DNA from: Patiria miniata
Lineage: Eukaryota > Echinodermata > Asteroidea > Valvatida > Asterinidae
DNA length: 64,000 nucleotides
NCBI RefSeq assembly: GCF_015706575.1
Contig: NW_024037074.1
Coordinates: forward strand, 806,001-870,000
Direction: 5' to 3'
Part shown: one piece after another, positions 43,591 through 53,252 of the stretch
Layout: every line of letters starts with the position of its first letter
Position numbering within the stretch: the first letter of the stretch is position 1
Translations under genes and position numbers: made by a program
The notes under the pieces: model-generated
Seen by the model: only the letters and a program-made list of their open reading frames with translations
What the model was told of the DNA's origin: nothing
Database searches by the model: none

Positions 43591-43939
43591 ACGGAAAATT
43601 GAAAAACATTGTGCTTGGAACACCAAAAATCTGCCGAATGACACGCAATGCCCAGCAGAAAGAAACATCTTGTTGATATCTTGATACAATCGTTTGTATA
43701 AACTCATTACTGGACCAAGCCCAGTCTAATGTGGCTTTCTTATATCAGATGTAGGTAGCTTTCCAGCACTTAACTGGTTCGTCACTCATCACTCAAATTC
43801 TGATGGGAGGCAGGCTGGCTCTGGACAACAGACGGCTCTGGACAACAGACACACATACATGTACATTGGGGATAGCCTGACTGTTTATCAAGGACAAACC
43901 ACTGCACTCCCACCCCTATTATTAACAAGCTGAGTTACC

Positions 43940-45385
43940 CGATCATAGATCGGGTAGGGCGTATTTGTGTTGGGGTTGAAAGTGTGGGGAGTTAAATGTA
44001 AATGGGGGATTTAGTTGAGAAGACATGTAGCTATAGAAAAGCAAGTGACGCGATCTGAGGCAATTTCTGACCACGTACGATAGTAAAACAAAAGATCATC
44101 TTTTAAACACCATTTTCGAGTTTGGAGGCATTGAATCAGCTGTTCAAACTTATAGTAGGCTACAATTTTTATTCGGGGAAGAAAAAGTGGGGGTAGGGAA
44201 CCAAACGATATTGCCCGCTTTAAAATGTTGGGGTGGGGGTCCCCCGTCCCCCACCGATTGACGCCGCGCCCATGATAATTATGTACCATGGCATGTATAA
44301 CTGTCTGTAAATTTTCCCGTTGGTCTGTTAAATTGCATTTCGTGAGGCAGTCGCGTTTGTTAATGTGGGAAAACTGAGTTGAAAGACTTACCGTATAGTA
44401 CACAGGCGAAGGCTGATTGTACTGTTTTGACAATAAATCATAATGGAATAAAACGTGAAGGTGGCATTTGCAATGAAAATGTTGAGTGTGTTACCATAAA
44501 ATTACATAGTCTGAATCATGGAGGAAGGTCATTATGAAGGTACAGTATTGGACTCTTCAACAAACGTAAACTTGAACTTCTTACAATTTGCGAGACCTGC
44601 AAGGAAAAAGTCGATTTAACTATTTTATTCAAGTTGGCATGGTTCAACCATAATTTAAGCAAGGCCAAACAGCCAACAACCGCCAATATTATTATTTATG
44701 CACTCTTCGTTATTCCAACCCAACATAGTTCAAAGATCACAATATTTGAAGCAATGCATCGATCCTTCGTTGATTGACCCCATCATAGATCGGGTAGGGC
44801 ATAGAGTTGGGGATGAAAATGTGGGGAGTTGATGATGTAATTGGGGGATTTAGTTGAGAAGACATGCAGTTATAGAAAAGCAATTTCTGTGGTGCGATCT
44901 GAGGCAATTTCTGACCACTAAAACAATTTTTTGTTTAGCAAAAGATCATCTTTTAAACATCATTTTCGAGTTTGGTGTCACTGAATCAGCTATTCTGAGT
45001 AATAGAATCATTATACATGTAGTAGCTACAATTTTTATGCGGGGAAGAAAAGTGGGGGGAGGGGACCAAAACAGTGTCCACCGCTTTAAAATGGGGGGGG
45101 GGGGGGTGGAGGGGTTCCCCGTCCCCCACCGATTGACGCCCGTGATAATTATGTACCATGGCAACAGTCTGTAAATGTTCCCGTTGGTCTGTTAAATTGG
45201 CATTTTGTGAGGCAGTGGCATTTGTGAGAAAACGTACTTGAAAGGCTTACCGTAGTACACAGGCGAAGGCTGATTAGGAAGGTCATAATTAAGTTTCAGT
45301 ATATTGGACTCTTCAACAAACGTAAACTTGAACTTCTTACAATTTGCGAGACTGTCTGCGAGGAAAAAGTCGAGTCAACTGTTGT
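43940..45385. repeat. direct duplication (about 650 bp, twice)
   Basis: 43942-44620 and 44780-45385 share ATCATAGATCGGGTAGGGC, GGGGGATTTAGTTGAGAAGA, AAAGATCATCTTTTAAACA, ACCGATTGACGCC and CTTCAACAAACGTAAACTTG in order, offset by about 840 bp. Coding content is not recognisable. Confidence 0.8.
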
Positions 45386-45424
45386 GTTATTCAACTTGGG
45401 TCAACCATCTATACAAGAGCAAAT

Positions 45425-46390
45425 TTTACTCGGCCTCCGAGAAATGCTTGCTCCTGAAACGTTCTGAGCCCGTGGTCTTTCGCGACGCCAAAATCGCTCC
45501 ACGTCCGTGGAAAAATGTGGAGGGTGTCTTCCGCCGGATAAGACACATTTTCGTCGATTTTTTGTGTGACTGCGTTTAAGATCGCGATGTTTGAAGCAAT
45601 GCGTTGATCCCAGACAGGCCCCCGAAATTATAACGCAACACTGTGGCGGGCAGCGAACTCACAACGCTCAGCCTTGGTGGAAGCATGGAGCTGTATTAAC
45701 ACACGATGGAAGCAACAGAGCACTATACACGTCACATGCTTGTGCTTCAAATCATGCAAATAGCGAGCACCGTAGACCCAACCTCGTTTCCAGGGTGTGG
45801 AGCAGGCTGCAGTACGCGTTGCCATCGACAGTTTTGCATAGCCCGGAAATACTACGCAGTGTAGACTTTCGATTGGTCAGACCGCGCAAGGCATACTTAA
45901 TGTGTAGTCCTTCTGAGTATTCGTTGCACTCGGCGCAGGGGCGGCAAGCGAAGCATATGAAAGAATAGGGGCACTTGGTGGCCACGCACCATGGAGAAAA
46001 AATATTTTACCAAGGTCACCCCATACCACAATTTGGTGAACGCTTTTGCAGAACGGCCGAGTAGAACACGTAAACGGAACCCCTACGTCGAAGCCGCTGA
46101 CCTCGCACAGTCTAGACACGCAGAAAAGCCAGGACAGGGGGCGGCCAGGCAGTCAACGTGAAAGCACACACGACGGCAAATTCCTGCGCAAAATGCAGTC
46201 ACGAAAAATCGACGAAAAGGATCGCCGGTCCGTACGGGAAAATCAGGACGACCCGAAGCGTCCAACCCGCCGGAAGACACCCTCCGCATTTTTCCACGGA
46301 CGTGGAGTGATTTTGGCGCCGCGGGAGCCCGTGGTCTCGGATCCTTTCATGAGCAAACATCGTCTCGGAGGCCGAGTTAAACTCTCTCTT
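45425..46390. mobile_element. CpG-rich inverted-repeat element, about 130-190-bp arms
   Basis: Ends ACTCGGCCTCCGAGA (45429) and its complement TCTCGGAGGCCGAGT (46364-46378) open arms that pair through GAGCCCGTGGTCT, CCACGTCCGTGGAAAAATG and GTGTCTTCCGCCGG. The right arm is longer. Each arm contains smaller palindromes such as CCACGTCCGTGG. The interior, about 550 bp, has no recognisable transposase. It sits at the end of the 43.9-45.4 kb duplication. Confidence 0.75.
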
Positions 46391-46449
46391 ATATATATAG
46401 ATATCTGCCAACATATTTAAGGTCTATTTTGATTAAAGAGCCATTATCT

Positions 46450-46677
46450 CAGTAGGGCCTGGGGCTCATAATACGAACCCTGGAATCCCGGGTGGGTTCG
46501 TGAACTGGGCTTGGTCCAGTAATGCCACAAACTAAATTAGTCTGCCCTTGCTGATTAGTCTGCCCTTGCCGATTTTTTTCAGCTGGCCAGCCGGACCACT
46601 TGGCAAAGGTGTTCAGCTGGTCCACCGGCAATTCAACTGGCATTTGGCCAGCGGACCACCGCTAAGGTCGAACCCTG
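46450..46677 (-). mobile_element. relative of the 27.4-kb TIR transposon (terminal fragment)
   Basis: On the minus strand the end reads CAGGGTTCGACCTTAGCGGT, followed by GGTCCGCTGGCCAAATGCCA. Compare CAGGGGTTTTCCTTAGCGGT and CGCCCGCTCGCCAAATGCGA at the right end of the 27.4-28.7 kb element. The other end is not clear. A CCCTGGAATCCCGGG palindrome lies near 46480. Confidence 0.5.
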
Positions 46678-47066
46678 ATTTGTAATATGTTATGTTATGG
46701 TACTAAACCTAAAAGAGTTGATGTCGTTTTAACGGATCTAATTTTGAAGACAAGTGGTACTCTTTCAAAAAAGAAGGAATTTTAAGTCATTTACAAAAAA
46801 TGCTGCACCTTGGCCGGACTTGGTCCGTACCGTGCAGTAACACTCGTGGTGCGTGGACTGCTATGTTGACCGGCCGCGGCCCCACGCAGGCTACGTATCG
46901 CCGGTGGTCACTGGCACATGGTGATGTTCACACAGAAAATTGTGCTTCGTAAAATCGCCACAAACAAAAGCATTGCGATCTCAAAACAAAATTAATGAAA
47001 ATAGAAAATGCATAAGCACCAAGCTTTGTTGATTAAAATGTTTTCGAGTTGGCTCGAGGATGAGAG
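46678..47066. other. unassigned spacer
   Basis: No recognised feature before the dispersed repeat copy at 47.07 kb. Confidence 0.3.
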
Positions 47067-47195
47067 AGAAATGTATCAGAAAAAAATTATTTGAGAAAAT
47101 ACTCAGTTTACAAAGAAATGTACAAATATTAAACATTGGGCCGAATGTGAAAACTGGGGCGGGCAGTGATGAATACCTTAAAAAAAAAAAATTAA
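47067..47195 (+). repeat. dispersed repeat, copy 2 (copy 1 at 32.84 kb)
   Basis: Matches 32838-32965. It lies just before the second BEN block, whereas copy 1 is separated from the first block by the 33.2-33.6 kb retroelement tail. So that retroelement inserted after the duplication, or it was lost from this copy. Confidence 0.8.
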
Positions 47196-47221
47196 CGTCA
47201 TTTTTTAACCTTCCAAAAACG

Positions 47222-48562
47222 GTAGACCTATTGTTGTTTCGGTCAGGGAAGAAATATAAACATCATCGGCGGGTGACGATTACTTCAAACCTTTCTTAAT
47301 AGATGAGTCGTGCTATTTTGGAATTTATGTACATTCCTATTGAAGTGGCAATTACTTCTTTCCTGTGATATTTGCATTCCCAGTCTCACTAGGATGATCA
47401 TCCACAAACTACATGTATTTTTTTTATATCAATAACAAAGGGATACAAGTTCTACTATTGATAGATTTGTTTTATTTCCAGTTGAAACTACAATGTGAAA
47501 AAATATATCAGTTAACTTTTAACTGAAAATAAACCTTTCCCAGTCTGGTTAACTTCAAACAGAAAACAAACCTGATTATTTAATTATCTGTGTCGACACT
47601 TCATGATTTTAAATTTTACTGCCTCGGTCTGGTTAACTTTAAACCGAAATTAAACCGGATTATCTAATTATCTGTTGGCAAACCATGATTTTAAAACTTA
47701 GTTGCTATCTTTCGACACTTTCCGTTGACGGCGTCTGTGAGTGCCTTCCTGTATACGTCTTCTTTTGTGGAATCGGGGAACTCTTTTTCCGCTTGTGCCA
47801 GTATTGCCTGAAATACCCTAGTGTGCTTCAGCACGTCCTTTCTGATGACCCCTCCCTTGCAGACAACTTCCCCCCATGAAAGTTGCTTCTAGCCAGATCT
47901 TCACTTGAAAAAAAGAGCCGACATCAGTTTCAGGACCAACTCTTTTGGGCCTGATGCCTTAGTGTACAACTCAGAATAGGCAGCCCTAATGATGGTACAC
48001 GTACCAATTCCATCGCATCCCAACAATACCTGATCGTTAGAGATTTGCACAACCCTTGGTTCCGACTTTTGTCCCTGTGTTAAACCTAAATGGCTCTTAA
48101 TAAGGGCCTGGTCCGTCTTGATGTTGTTGATATCGTCTTGTTTCCTCTCAAATCAGCTCAAAATCATCCACAAAACGGCTTCTGTACGGCCTTCTTCCTG
48201 GACAGGTTGGGCTGGATACATTGCAGTTCTTCAAAGTTGAGTCTGGCTGACTTCTTCATCCGGAAGTTCTAGTTTCTTTTATGGTTGACAGTAATACCTG
48301 TACTTTTCCGAGAATAGGAGGGCCTAATGTGGGAGCAAATTGAATTAACAGAATAATACAACAGTTTGGCTCATGCGAGGTGTAATTTTAATAAGCCCAA
48401 GCTTGACTGCTACCTTCCTACCCTCGTCATTAATGGCATCTCTTACAGATGTCATGTGAGATTCTGTCTTGGTCGACTTTGGGTAGTCTTTTGCAGCTTG
48501 CAACATAATGGCTTGAAATATTGAATGCAGCTTTAAAGTGACGACCTTCCCACCCTTGCATA
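47222..48562. repeat. duplicated BEN-bearing block, copy 2
   Basis: Paralogue of 33640-34950. This copy continues past the point where copy 1 is truncated and so preserves the upstream half of the second BEN exon. Confidence 0.85.
47691..48259 (-). pseudogene. BEN-domain pseudogene, copy 2
   Basis: Minus strand from an ATG at 48259 (MKKSARLNFEELQCIQPNLS). A helical DDINNIKTDQALIKSH segment follows in a different frame. The BEN core is VLLGCDGIGTCTII, ASGPKELVLKLMSALF, SSEDLARSNFHGG, EVVCKGGVIRKDVLKHTRVF and QAILAQAEKEFPDS, with AVNGKCRKIATKF and TAA at the end. Family logic (LxxxLF-x-x-E-x-LAxSN...G...L....I...FP) fits BEN well. A T7 run before SSED and a G6 run after SNFH break the frame, and an in-frame TGA lies upstream near 48151. 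The gene would otherwise encode a helical linker plus a C-terminal BEN domain. Confidence 0.75.
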
Positions 48563-48617
48563 GAACATCCACCCCCATGGTAGTTGTGTTCGGCAAGTTG
48601 TCCTTCTCTGGTAGTAG
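48345..48617 (-). CDS. BEN half-domain terminal exon, open
   Basis: After a good acceptor (TTTTTTCCTGGTTGGTGTAG) a phase-0 frame of 90 residues runs to TAA. LLPEKDNLPNTTTMGVDVLC, KGGKVV, HSIFQAIMLQAAKDYPKSTK, VRDAINDEGRKVAVKL and a short tail GLIKITPRMSQTVVLFC. It is homologous to the second half of the neighbouring BEN copy (VVCKGG, FQAILAQAEKEFPDSTK, LTDAVNGKCRKIATK), so two BEN units lie in tandem on the same strand. The first half of this domain should be encoded by an upstream exon that I cannot identify. No lesion is seen in this exon. Confidence 0.6.
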   Translation of the reverse strand, partial: LLPEKDNLPNTTTMGVDVLCKGGKVVTLKLHSIFQAIMLQAAKDYPKSTKTESHMTSVRDAINDEGRKVAVKLGLIKITPRMSQTVVLFC

Positions 48618-48871
48618 CTACACCAACCAGGAAAAAACAGGGGGTTGGTGATAATTTAACACTTGCAGCGGATACCGATGCTTTATATATTTTCATTATT
48701 ATTCTTATTATTATTATGTTGTAGTTAGTTTGTTTGGCATAACATGATGCCTGCAATCAAGTTTTTTAAGGTACCAGCAAAGACATGCCTTCGTCAAATG
48801 GTACCCTCTGTACCAGAATTCATAACAACACAGTAAGTTATCTCTGCCTATTACTGTCTGTCCCGTGCTGC
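48618..48871. other. intron-like spacer between BEN and CXC exons
   Basis: AT-rich, with TTATTATTATTATG at about 48705. Reads as intron or intergenic DNA on the minus strand. Confidence 0.35.
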
Positions 48872-48979
48872 TCAGTTTTTGCACTTGGTGCATCTGCACA
48901 TCAGTGTGCAGTAGTAACCCAGATTCCTACAGGAGCACATCTTAGTTGTACATGCTGTTTTGCACCGCCACTTCTTTAT
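48872..48979 (-). CDS. CXC module with near-canonical LIN54/Tesmin spacing, ends in stop
   Basis: Minus strand IKKWRCKTACTTKMCSCRNL, then GYYCTLMCRCTKCKN and TGA. The pattern C-x3-C-x4-C-x-C-x6-C-x3-C-x-C-x2-C-x-N equals the second CXC repeat of LIN54/Tesmin-type proteins, apart from the first Cys of the opening C-x-C pair. The module directly precedes a stop, so it would be the C-terminus of a protein or a decayed exon read past its donor. A near-identical partial copy lies on the plus strand at 35.5 kb. The upstream border is uncertain. Confidence 0.6.
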   Translation of the reverse strand: MKKWRCKTACTTKMCSCRNLGYYCTLMCRCTKCKN

Positions 48980-49377
48980 CTTGGATACAAAATATCTTCT
49001 TACACATCCGCAAAAGGTGAATACTCTATGGCTAGAATCATAACTAACCGCAGCCCGTCTTTTGGGGGTCGCAAAAGTGGACCCCGAAAGTCATTCTCGC
49101 ACGCATAGCACAAGAACAAAACAGAAACGCCTAGTTTTTAATGGATGTTTATATTCTACTTTTGAATGTTCTTTCTGATTAACAACATTTCGTTTAAAGC
49201 ATGTTTTGTAGCCCAATTGGGCTCATTCCAGGATGCAGTTCCCTTTAATGACTCCCCACAGAGGTCCAAACTGGTGGTGTGATGAAACTGACGGTAGCTT
49301 TCTTAAGAAGGCCGTTGCCACTATTTTCCCTTATGAATAATTTATGAATTCATAACAACACATTATTTATATCTCAC
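48980..49377. other. paralogue of CXC-unit flank
   Basis: 49010-49320 matches 37740-38020 and 39985-40215 (ACATCCGCAAAAGGTGAATA, CGTCTTTTGGGGGTCGCAAA, CATTCCAGGATG-AGTTCCCT). It shows that the same larger unit was copied at least three times. I find no exon in it. Confidence 0.55.
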
Positions 49378-49494
49378 CTCAACTGTTTGGCAGGTCTTGC
49401 ATTTGCACGTGAAGTCGCATTTGAACATAAGCCGCCTACACTTACACTTATTATTCATGCAGTGCACTTTGCACCTGCACCCCCGGCCCCCACG
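49378..49494 (-). CDS. CXC-module exon (Tesmin/TSO1-like), phase 0-0
   Basis: 117 bp, 39 residues, acceptor GTTTGCAG and donor GTGAGATATAAATAATG as in the other CXC exons. RGCRCKVHCMNNKCKCRRLM, then FKCDFTCKCKTCQTVE. All eight core cysteines plus the final Cys are present and the frame is open. It is the most upstream of the minus-strand modules and the most basic. It lies about 10 kb from the 38.5 and 40.8 kb exons, with the BEN exons between. Confidence 0.65.
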
Positions 49495-49822
49495 CTGCAA
49501 ACAAAGACAAACCCCAAAAGAATCCAATCATCACAAAATACAGAAAATAATAACATCTTCTAACTACTATCAACATAATAATTACTAAAAGCACAAGAAA
49601 CAAATTAGCAGAGATGAAACTTTTCCGATTTTAATCAACAAGATAATATTAATAATTACTAAAGCACAAGAAAAAAATAAGTGAACAAAATAAATGACAA
49701 GATACATGCAAGCAAGCTAAATGAATATTAAACATACAAAACAACAAATTACATGCACACAAAGCATGCAAAGGCAATGAACAATTTAAATGTCCAGAAT
49801 CTTGTTAGAGGGAGTTTGATAT

Positions 49823-50049
49823 TTATGACTTGTAAAAGTCAGTGAATACTCCACCGTTTCCACGCCACTTATCTGCATAGAAGCAGAATTTCTTCCCTGC
49901 CTTGCAAGCTTTGCTGGCCTTGCCTGCCCATTGACGCTTTTCTTGGAGATCATCTTTTGTCAAGTCATCAACGCAGAAGTATTGATCATCAGATAGTTGT
50001 TTGCAACTTTGTCTTGGGTAGCAATTGAATTTGCCATAAAAGTCAGTTG
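49823..50049 (-). CDS. small cysteine-rich terminal exon, unknown family
   Basis: After the acceptor TAAAGTATATTTAG a phase-2 frame of 74 residues ends in TAA. It begins TDFYGKFNCYPRQSCKQLSD, continues YFCVDDLTKDDLQEKRQWAG and KACKAGKKFCFYADK, and ends VFTDFYKS. Five cysteines, many Lys and Asp residues, and a matching TDFY at both ends. The composition suggests a mature secreted peptide or the tail of an extracellular domain, but no signal peptide exon is seen. There is no ATG in the relevant place, so it depends on splicing. I do not recognise the family. Confidence 0.45.
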
Positions 50050-50289
50050 CTAAATATACTTTATTAAAAAAGTTTAGTCTTGCCTATTTCAAAGTGTTAA
50101 TATGTTTGCCACAAGATTTCTCAAAGTGTTTCTTACTTATAAGAATTCACATAAGATTCTTCGTTTTTATGCCTCATTATTAAAGATCTTTTAGTTAGAA
50201 ATTATGTAGGGCACTGTAAAACTTTCTTTAATGAAGAGTTTTAATTCTGTGTATACTTTTGGTGTCTTTTCTGCTGAGACACCTGTCCT
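50050..50289. other. AT-rich intron-like DNA
   Basis: Probably intron upstream of the cysteine-rich exon on the minus strand. No feature is recognised. Confidence 0.3.
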
Positions 50290-50725
50290 GAAAATTCTTT
50301 AACCCTAACCCCCTAGGCCCTTGTTGCTTACAACCATCCTCAATCCTCCAAAATCCTCCAAAATTTTCCACTATTTTGCAAATCCGCCTAAATTTTTCAA
50401 ATTGTCAGACAGTCCTGCCTCAAAATGCATTCATCCTCAATCCTCCAAAATCCTCCTCATCCCAAAACTTTGCACTCGTGTTTAAATGAAGGATAACCAA
50501 CGCCAAATCCTTCAAAATCATCAGACAGTCCTGCCTCAAAATGCATTCATCCTCAATCCTCCAAAATCCTCTTGTGCTTCAATCACCATTCATCCTCAAT
50601 CCTCCAAAATCCTCATGTGCTTCAATCACCATTCATCCTCAATCCTCCAGAATCCTCATTTGATTCAATCACCATTCATCCTCAATCCTCTAGAATCCTC
50701 CAAAACCGCCAGAAGGATTTTGGAG
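50290..50725. repeat. minisatellite of CAATCCTCCAAAATCCTC units
   Basis: Repeats of TCATCCTCAATCCTCCAAAA and CATGTGCTTCAATCACCAT blocks (about 56-58 bp) in 50535-50720, with looser copies from 50330. Open frames across it follow the repeat. A short TACATGTATG tandem lies at about 50778-50800. Confidence 0.8.
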
Positions 50726-50884
50726 GAGTGAGGTGGGTTAGGGTTAAGAGTGTGTGTACACATGGTGTACTTTCCAGGTACATGTATGTACATGTATGTA
50801 CTTACCACATGAAATATGTACATACCAGTATGTATATGCAACCTTAAGTGCAAAGTACATGTACTTTCAAAGTCCATTGATGAC

Positions 50885-51215
50885 TCTTGATGTTTCTTTG
50901 GAGACTGAAACTTAGTTTTTGGAGGATTTGATGACTGAAACTTAGTTTTTGGAGGATGTGATGCCTCTTTCTTAGAAAGTTTCTCAACAGTCATCCAATG
51001 TGATGACTGTGATGCCAGTTTTTGATGACCATTGATGCCCCATGATGACCTAAATGATGACGAGTGATGCCTTATGATAACTGTTTGATACCTGTTGATG
51101 ACTCGTTGATGTCCTTTTGATGCCTGTTGATGACCGTTTGATGCCTGTTGATGACTTTTTTGCCTACTGATGACCAAATGATGCCCAATTCTACTGATGA
51201 TGACCGATTTTTCTA
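50885..51215. repeat. TGATGCCTGTTGATGAC-type degenerate tandem repeat
   Basis: Begins with two copies of a 34-bp block around GACTGAAACTTAGTTTTTGG, followed by many TGATGAC/TGATGCC words at roughly 16-20-bp spacing. The 200-codon minus-strand frame over this region is His/Gln/Ser-rich and follows the repeat rather than a protein family. Confidence 0.7.
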
Positions 51216-51640
51216 GTAGGGGTAGTAGAGTACTTTTCCACGAGTATGAGTACGAGTACTTTGCCATGATTGTACCTACATGTACAGCAGTGTCAGTTAT
51301 GATGGCATATTGAAGGCCTACCTAAACTTGCTTTGCACAACAACTTTCAAAACATTCATACTGCAAGCTTTAAAAATAAATTAAAAATATGTATTTTTTC
51401 GGTAACGGAAGGACATTTTCGAAGGCTGAAATATTAGAAGTCACAGAAGCGAAACAAATTAGGCAAACCCTAAAAAAAAATTGTCGGTTTTTCAAGACCA
51501 ATACTTTCTCATGACAGAAACTGATGGCATTAGTACATATTTTTGTGTGTGTATTGTAGAATACTTTCATATCACTATTACTCACATTTTTAGGATTAAA
51601 ACAGGATTATTACGTTATCCTATTTTTTGGTACCGAAATG
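51216..51640. other. unassigned spacer
   Basis: AT-rich, with no recognised feature. Confidence 0.3.
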
Positions 51641-53000
51641 TATCAAAAATAAAATTCCGACTTCAAATCTTGAAACTATAGACTTTAGTTTCAGCTTTCA
51701 TTTGACGTCAAATTTGTTTACATGTTAAGTCACATGTATTTGAATTGTTTGGTGTCATGTCCACTTTGGTGTGGAATTGCCCTATATTAAATAGACTGGC
51801 GTAAGTCCTGCCTCTAATTAAAAGTTAAGAGCCATCTTAAAAGTTTGAAAATCTTACTCGGTTTTCCAGGCTTCACAGCTGCAGTCGTGGTTGCAACTTT
51901 GTTGTTACCCTGTGAGGAGGTTTTTTGGGGGGCTGGGGGGTGTTGTGTTAAGAAAGGAGGACACAAAGTTAATACAAATGTATAAAAATCAACAAGAAAT
52001 TTATGACTTTTGTTCAGAAACTGTTTGGTTAGTTGAGTCCGCTGAACTTATGTGCAAAGGAAGATTGTTCCAAAGGGATTCTGCAGAGTGTTAATTATGC
52101 ATGAGTACCCCATGAACGCTGGGTGCGAGGGACAACAAGTTTGATCAAGTTTGTTGGCACACCTCCAGAATCAAAGTCAGAAATATGTGTGTGCAGTTTC
52201 CCATATGGTGTTGGAATTTGCCAGGATGGGTGTGGCTCCTAGTAAGGAATTTTTATGAGTACAATGGTAAGAACAATGTCATGAAGTGTCAGATGAACTT
52301 TTCAATTTAGGTGCTTCGCAATGCATTGTGCCACTAAGAGTTTGCCACGGAGAGTTAATTTTTCCCAGTGCATTGTGGGAAATTGCTGACCAATTCGCAG
52401 CGCAGGACATCTGAAATTGTTAGTATTTACTGTCAGTAGATTAGTACGTGTATGATTCGAGTATCTGTTTGCCCTTTTTTCTTTTTAATGATATGGTGTT
52501 TTTTTTGTAAGGTGGCAGGACGCTATGCCCAAATCTTTAACAAATTAGCTCAAGTTGTCTACTGACACTCGTTCAAATGAACCATGTTTTGTCAACCGTA
52601 AAATTGAAAAATGGACTCTTCACGGCAAATTCTTGGGGCAAGGCAAAGTGGAATGGAACAATCCATCTGTCACCTCATGGACACCCTCCCTGAGGACAGA
52701 CAGAAAAAGAAGCAACTGTGTTTTTTCTTCGAGAAACCACACTTCAAAAATATCAAAAATAAAATTCCGACTTCAAATCTTGAAACTATAGACTTTAGTT
52801 TCAGCTTTCATTTGATGTCAAATTTGTTTACATGTAAAGTCACATGTATTTGAATTGTTTGGTGTCATGTCCACTTTGGTGTGGAATTGCCCTATATATT
52901 AAATAGACTGGCACAAGTCCTGCCTCTAATTAAAAGTTAAGAGCCATCTTTAAAGTTTGAAAATCTTACTCGGTTTTCCAGGCTTCACAGCAGCAGTCAT
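51641..53000. repeat. direct repeat pair (about 255 bp, offset 1.1 kb)
   Basis: 51641-51890 and 52745-52995 are about 97% identical in the same orientation, from TATCAAAAATAAAATTCCGA to TTACTCGGTTTTCCAGGCTT. Each is followed by a related CACAGC-GCAGTC...GTGAGGAGG stretch. The 52.24-52.68 kb interval between them holds fragments of the hairpin family (GTGGAATGGAACAATCCATC at about 52648). Confidence 0.8.
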
Positions 53001-53236
53001 TGCACCTTTGTCGTAACCCTGTGAGGAGGGGGGGGGGGGGTCTTGAAAAAGTGTACACTTTGTACACTTGTGAAAATGTTGATAATTGTGAACGGCCCTT
53101 AAGGGGAAAGTAAGGAAGAGCCAATAAATAAATGGCAGCTAAAAGTCTCATGAGATTTGAAGGTGGTGGAGAAATACTAAGACAAGATAAGTTTGCGGTA
53201 GCACCATGTGATTAAAGCTCTTTTGTGAGAATGTGT

Positions 53237-53252
53237 GGTTCTGAAAAGAACC
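53237..53252 (-). terminator. histone-mRNA-type 3' stem-loop
   Basis: Minus strand GGTTCTTTTCAGAACC with upstream AGTTCC and downstream ACACATTCTCACAAAAGAGC, the last part being a histone-downstream-element-like purine tract at the usual distance. The stem and loop are identical to the 5.13-kb hairpin. No histone frame is recognisable within the following 400 bp on the minus strand. Confidence 0.6.

Noticed and set aside
47691..47910. Reading the second half of the 47.7-kb BEN copy as an exon after a CTGGCTAG acceptor
   Set aside because: The supposed intron end encodes the conserved EDLARSN helix of the BEN domain in another frame, so a frameshift at the G6 run explains it better.
50665..51267. 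200-codon minus-strand frame
   Set aside because: Low-complexity reading through two tandem-repeat tracts; no domain pattern.
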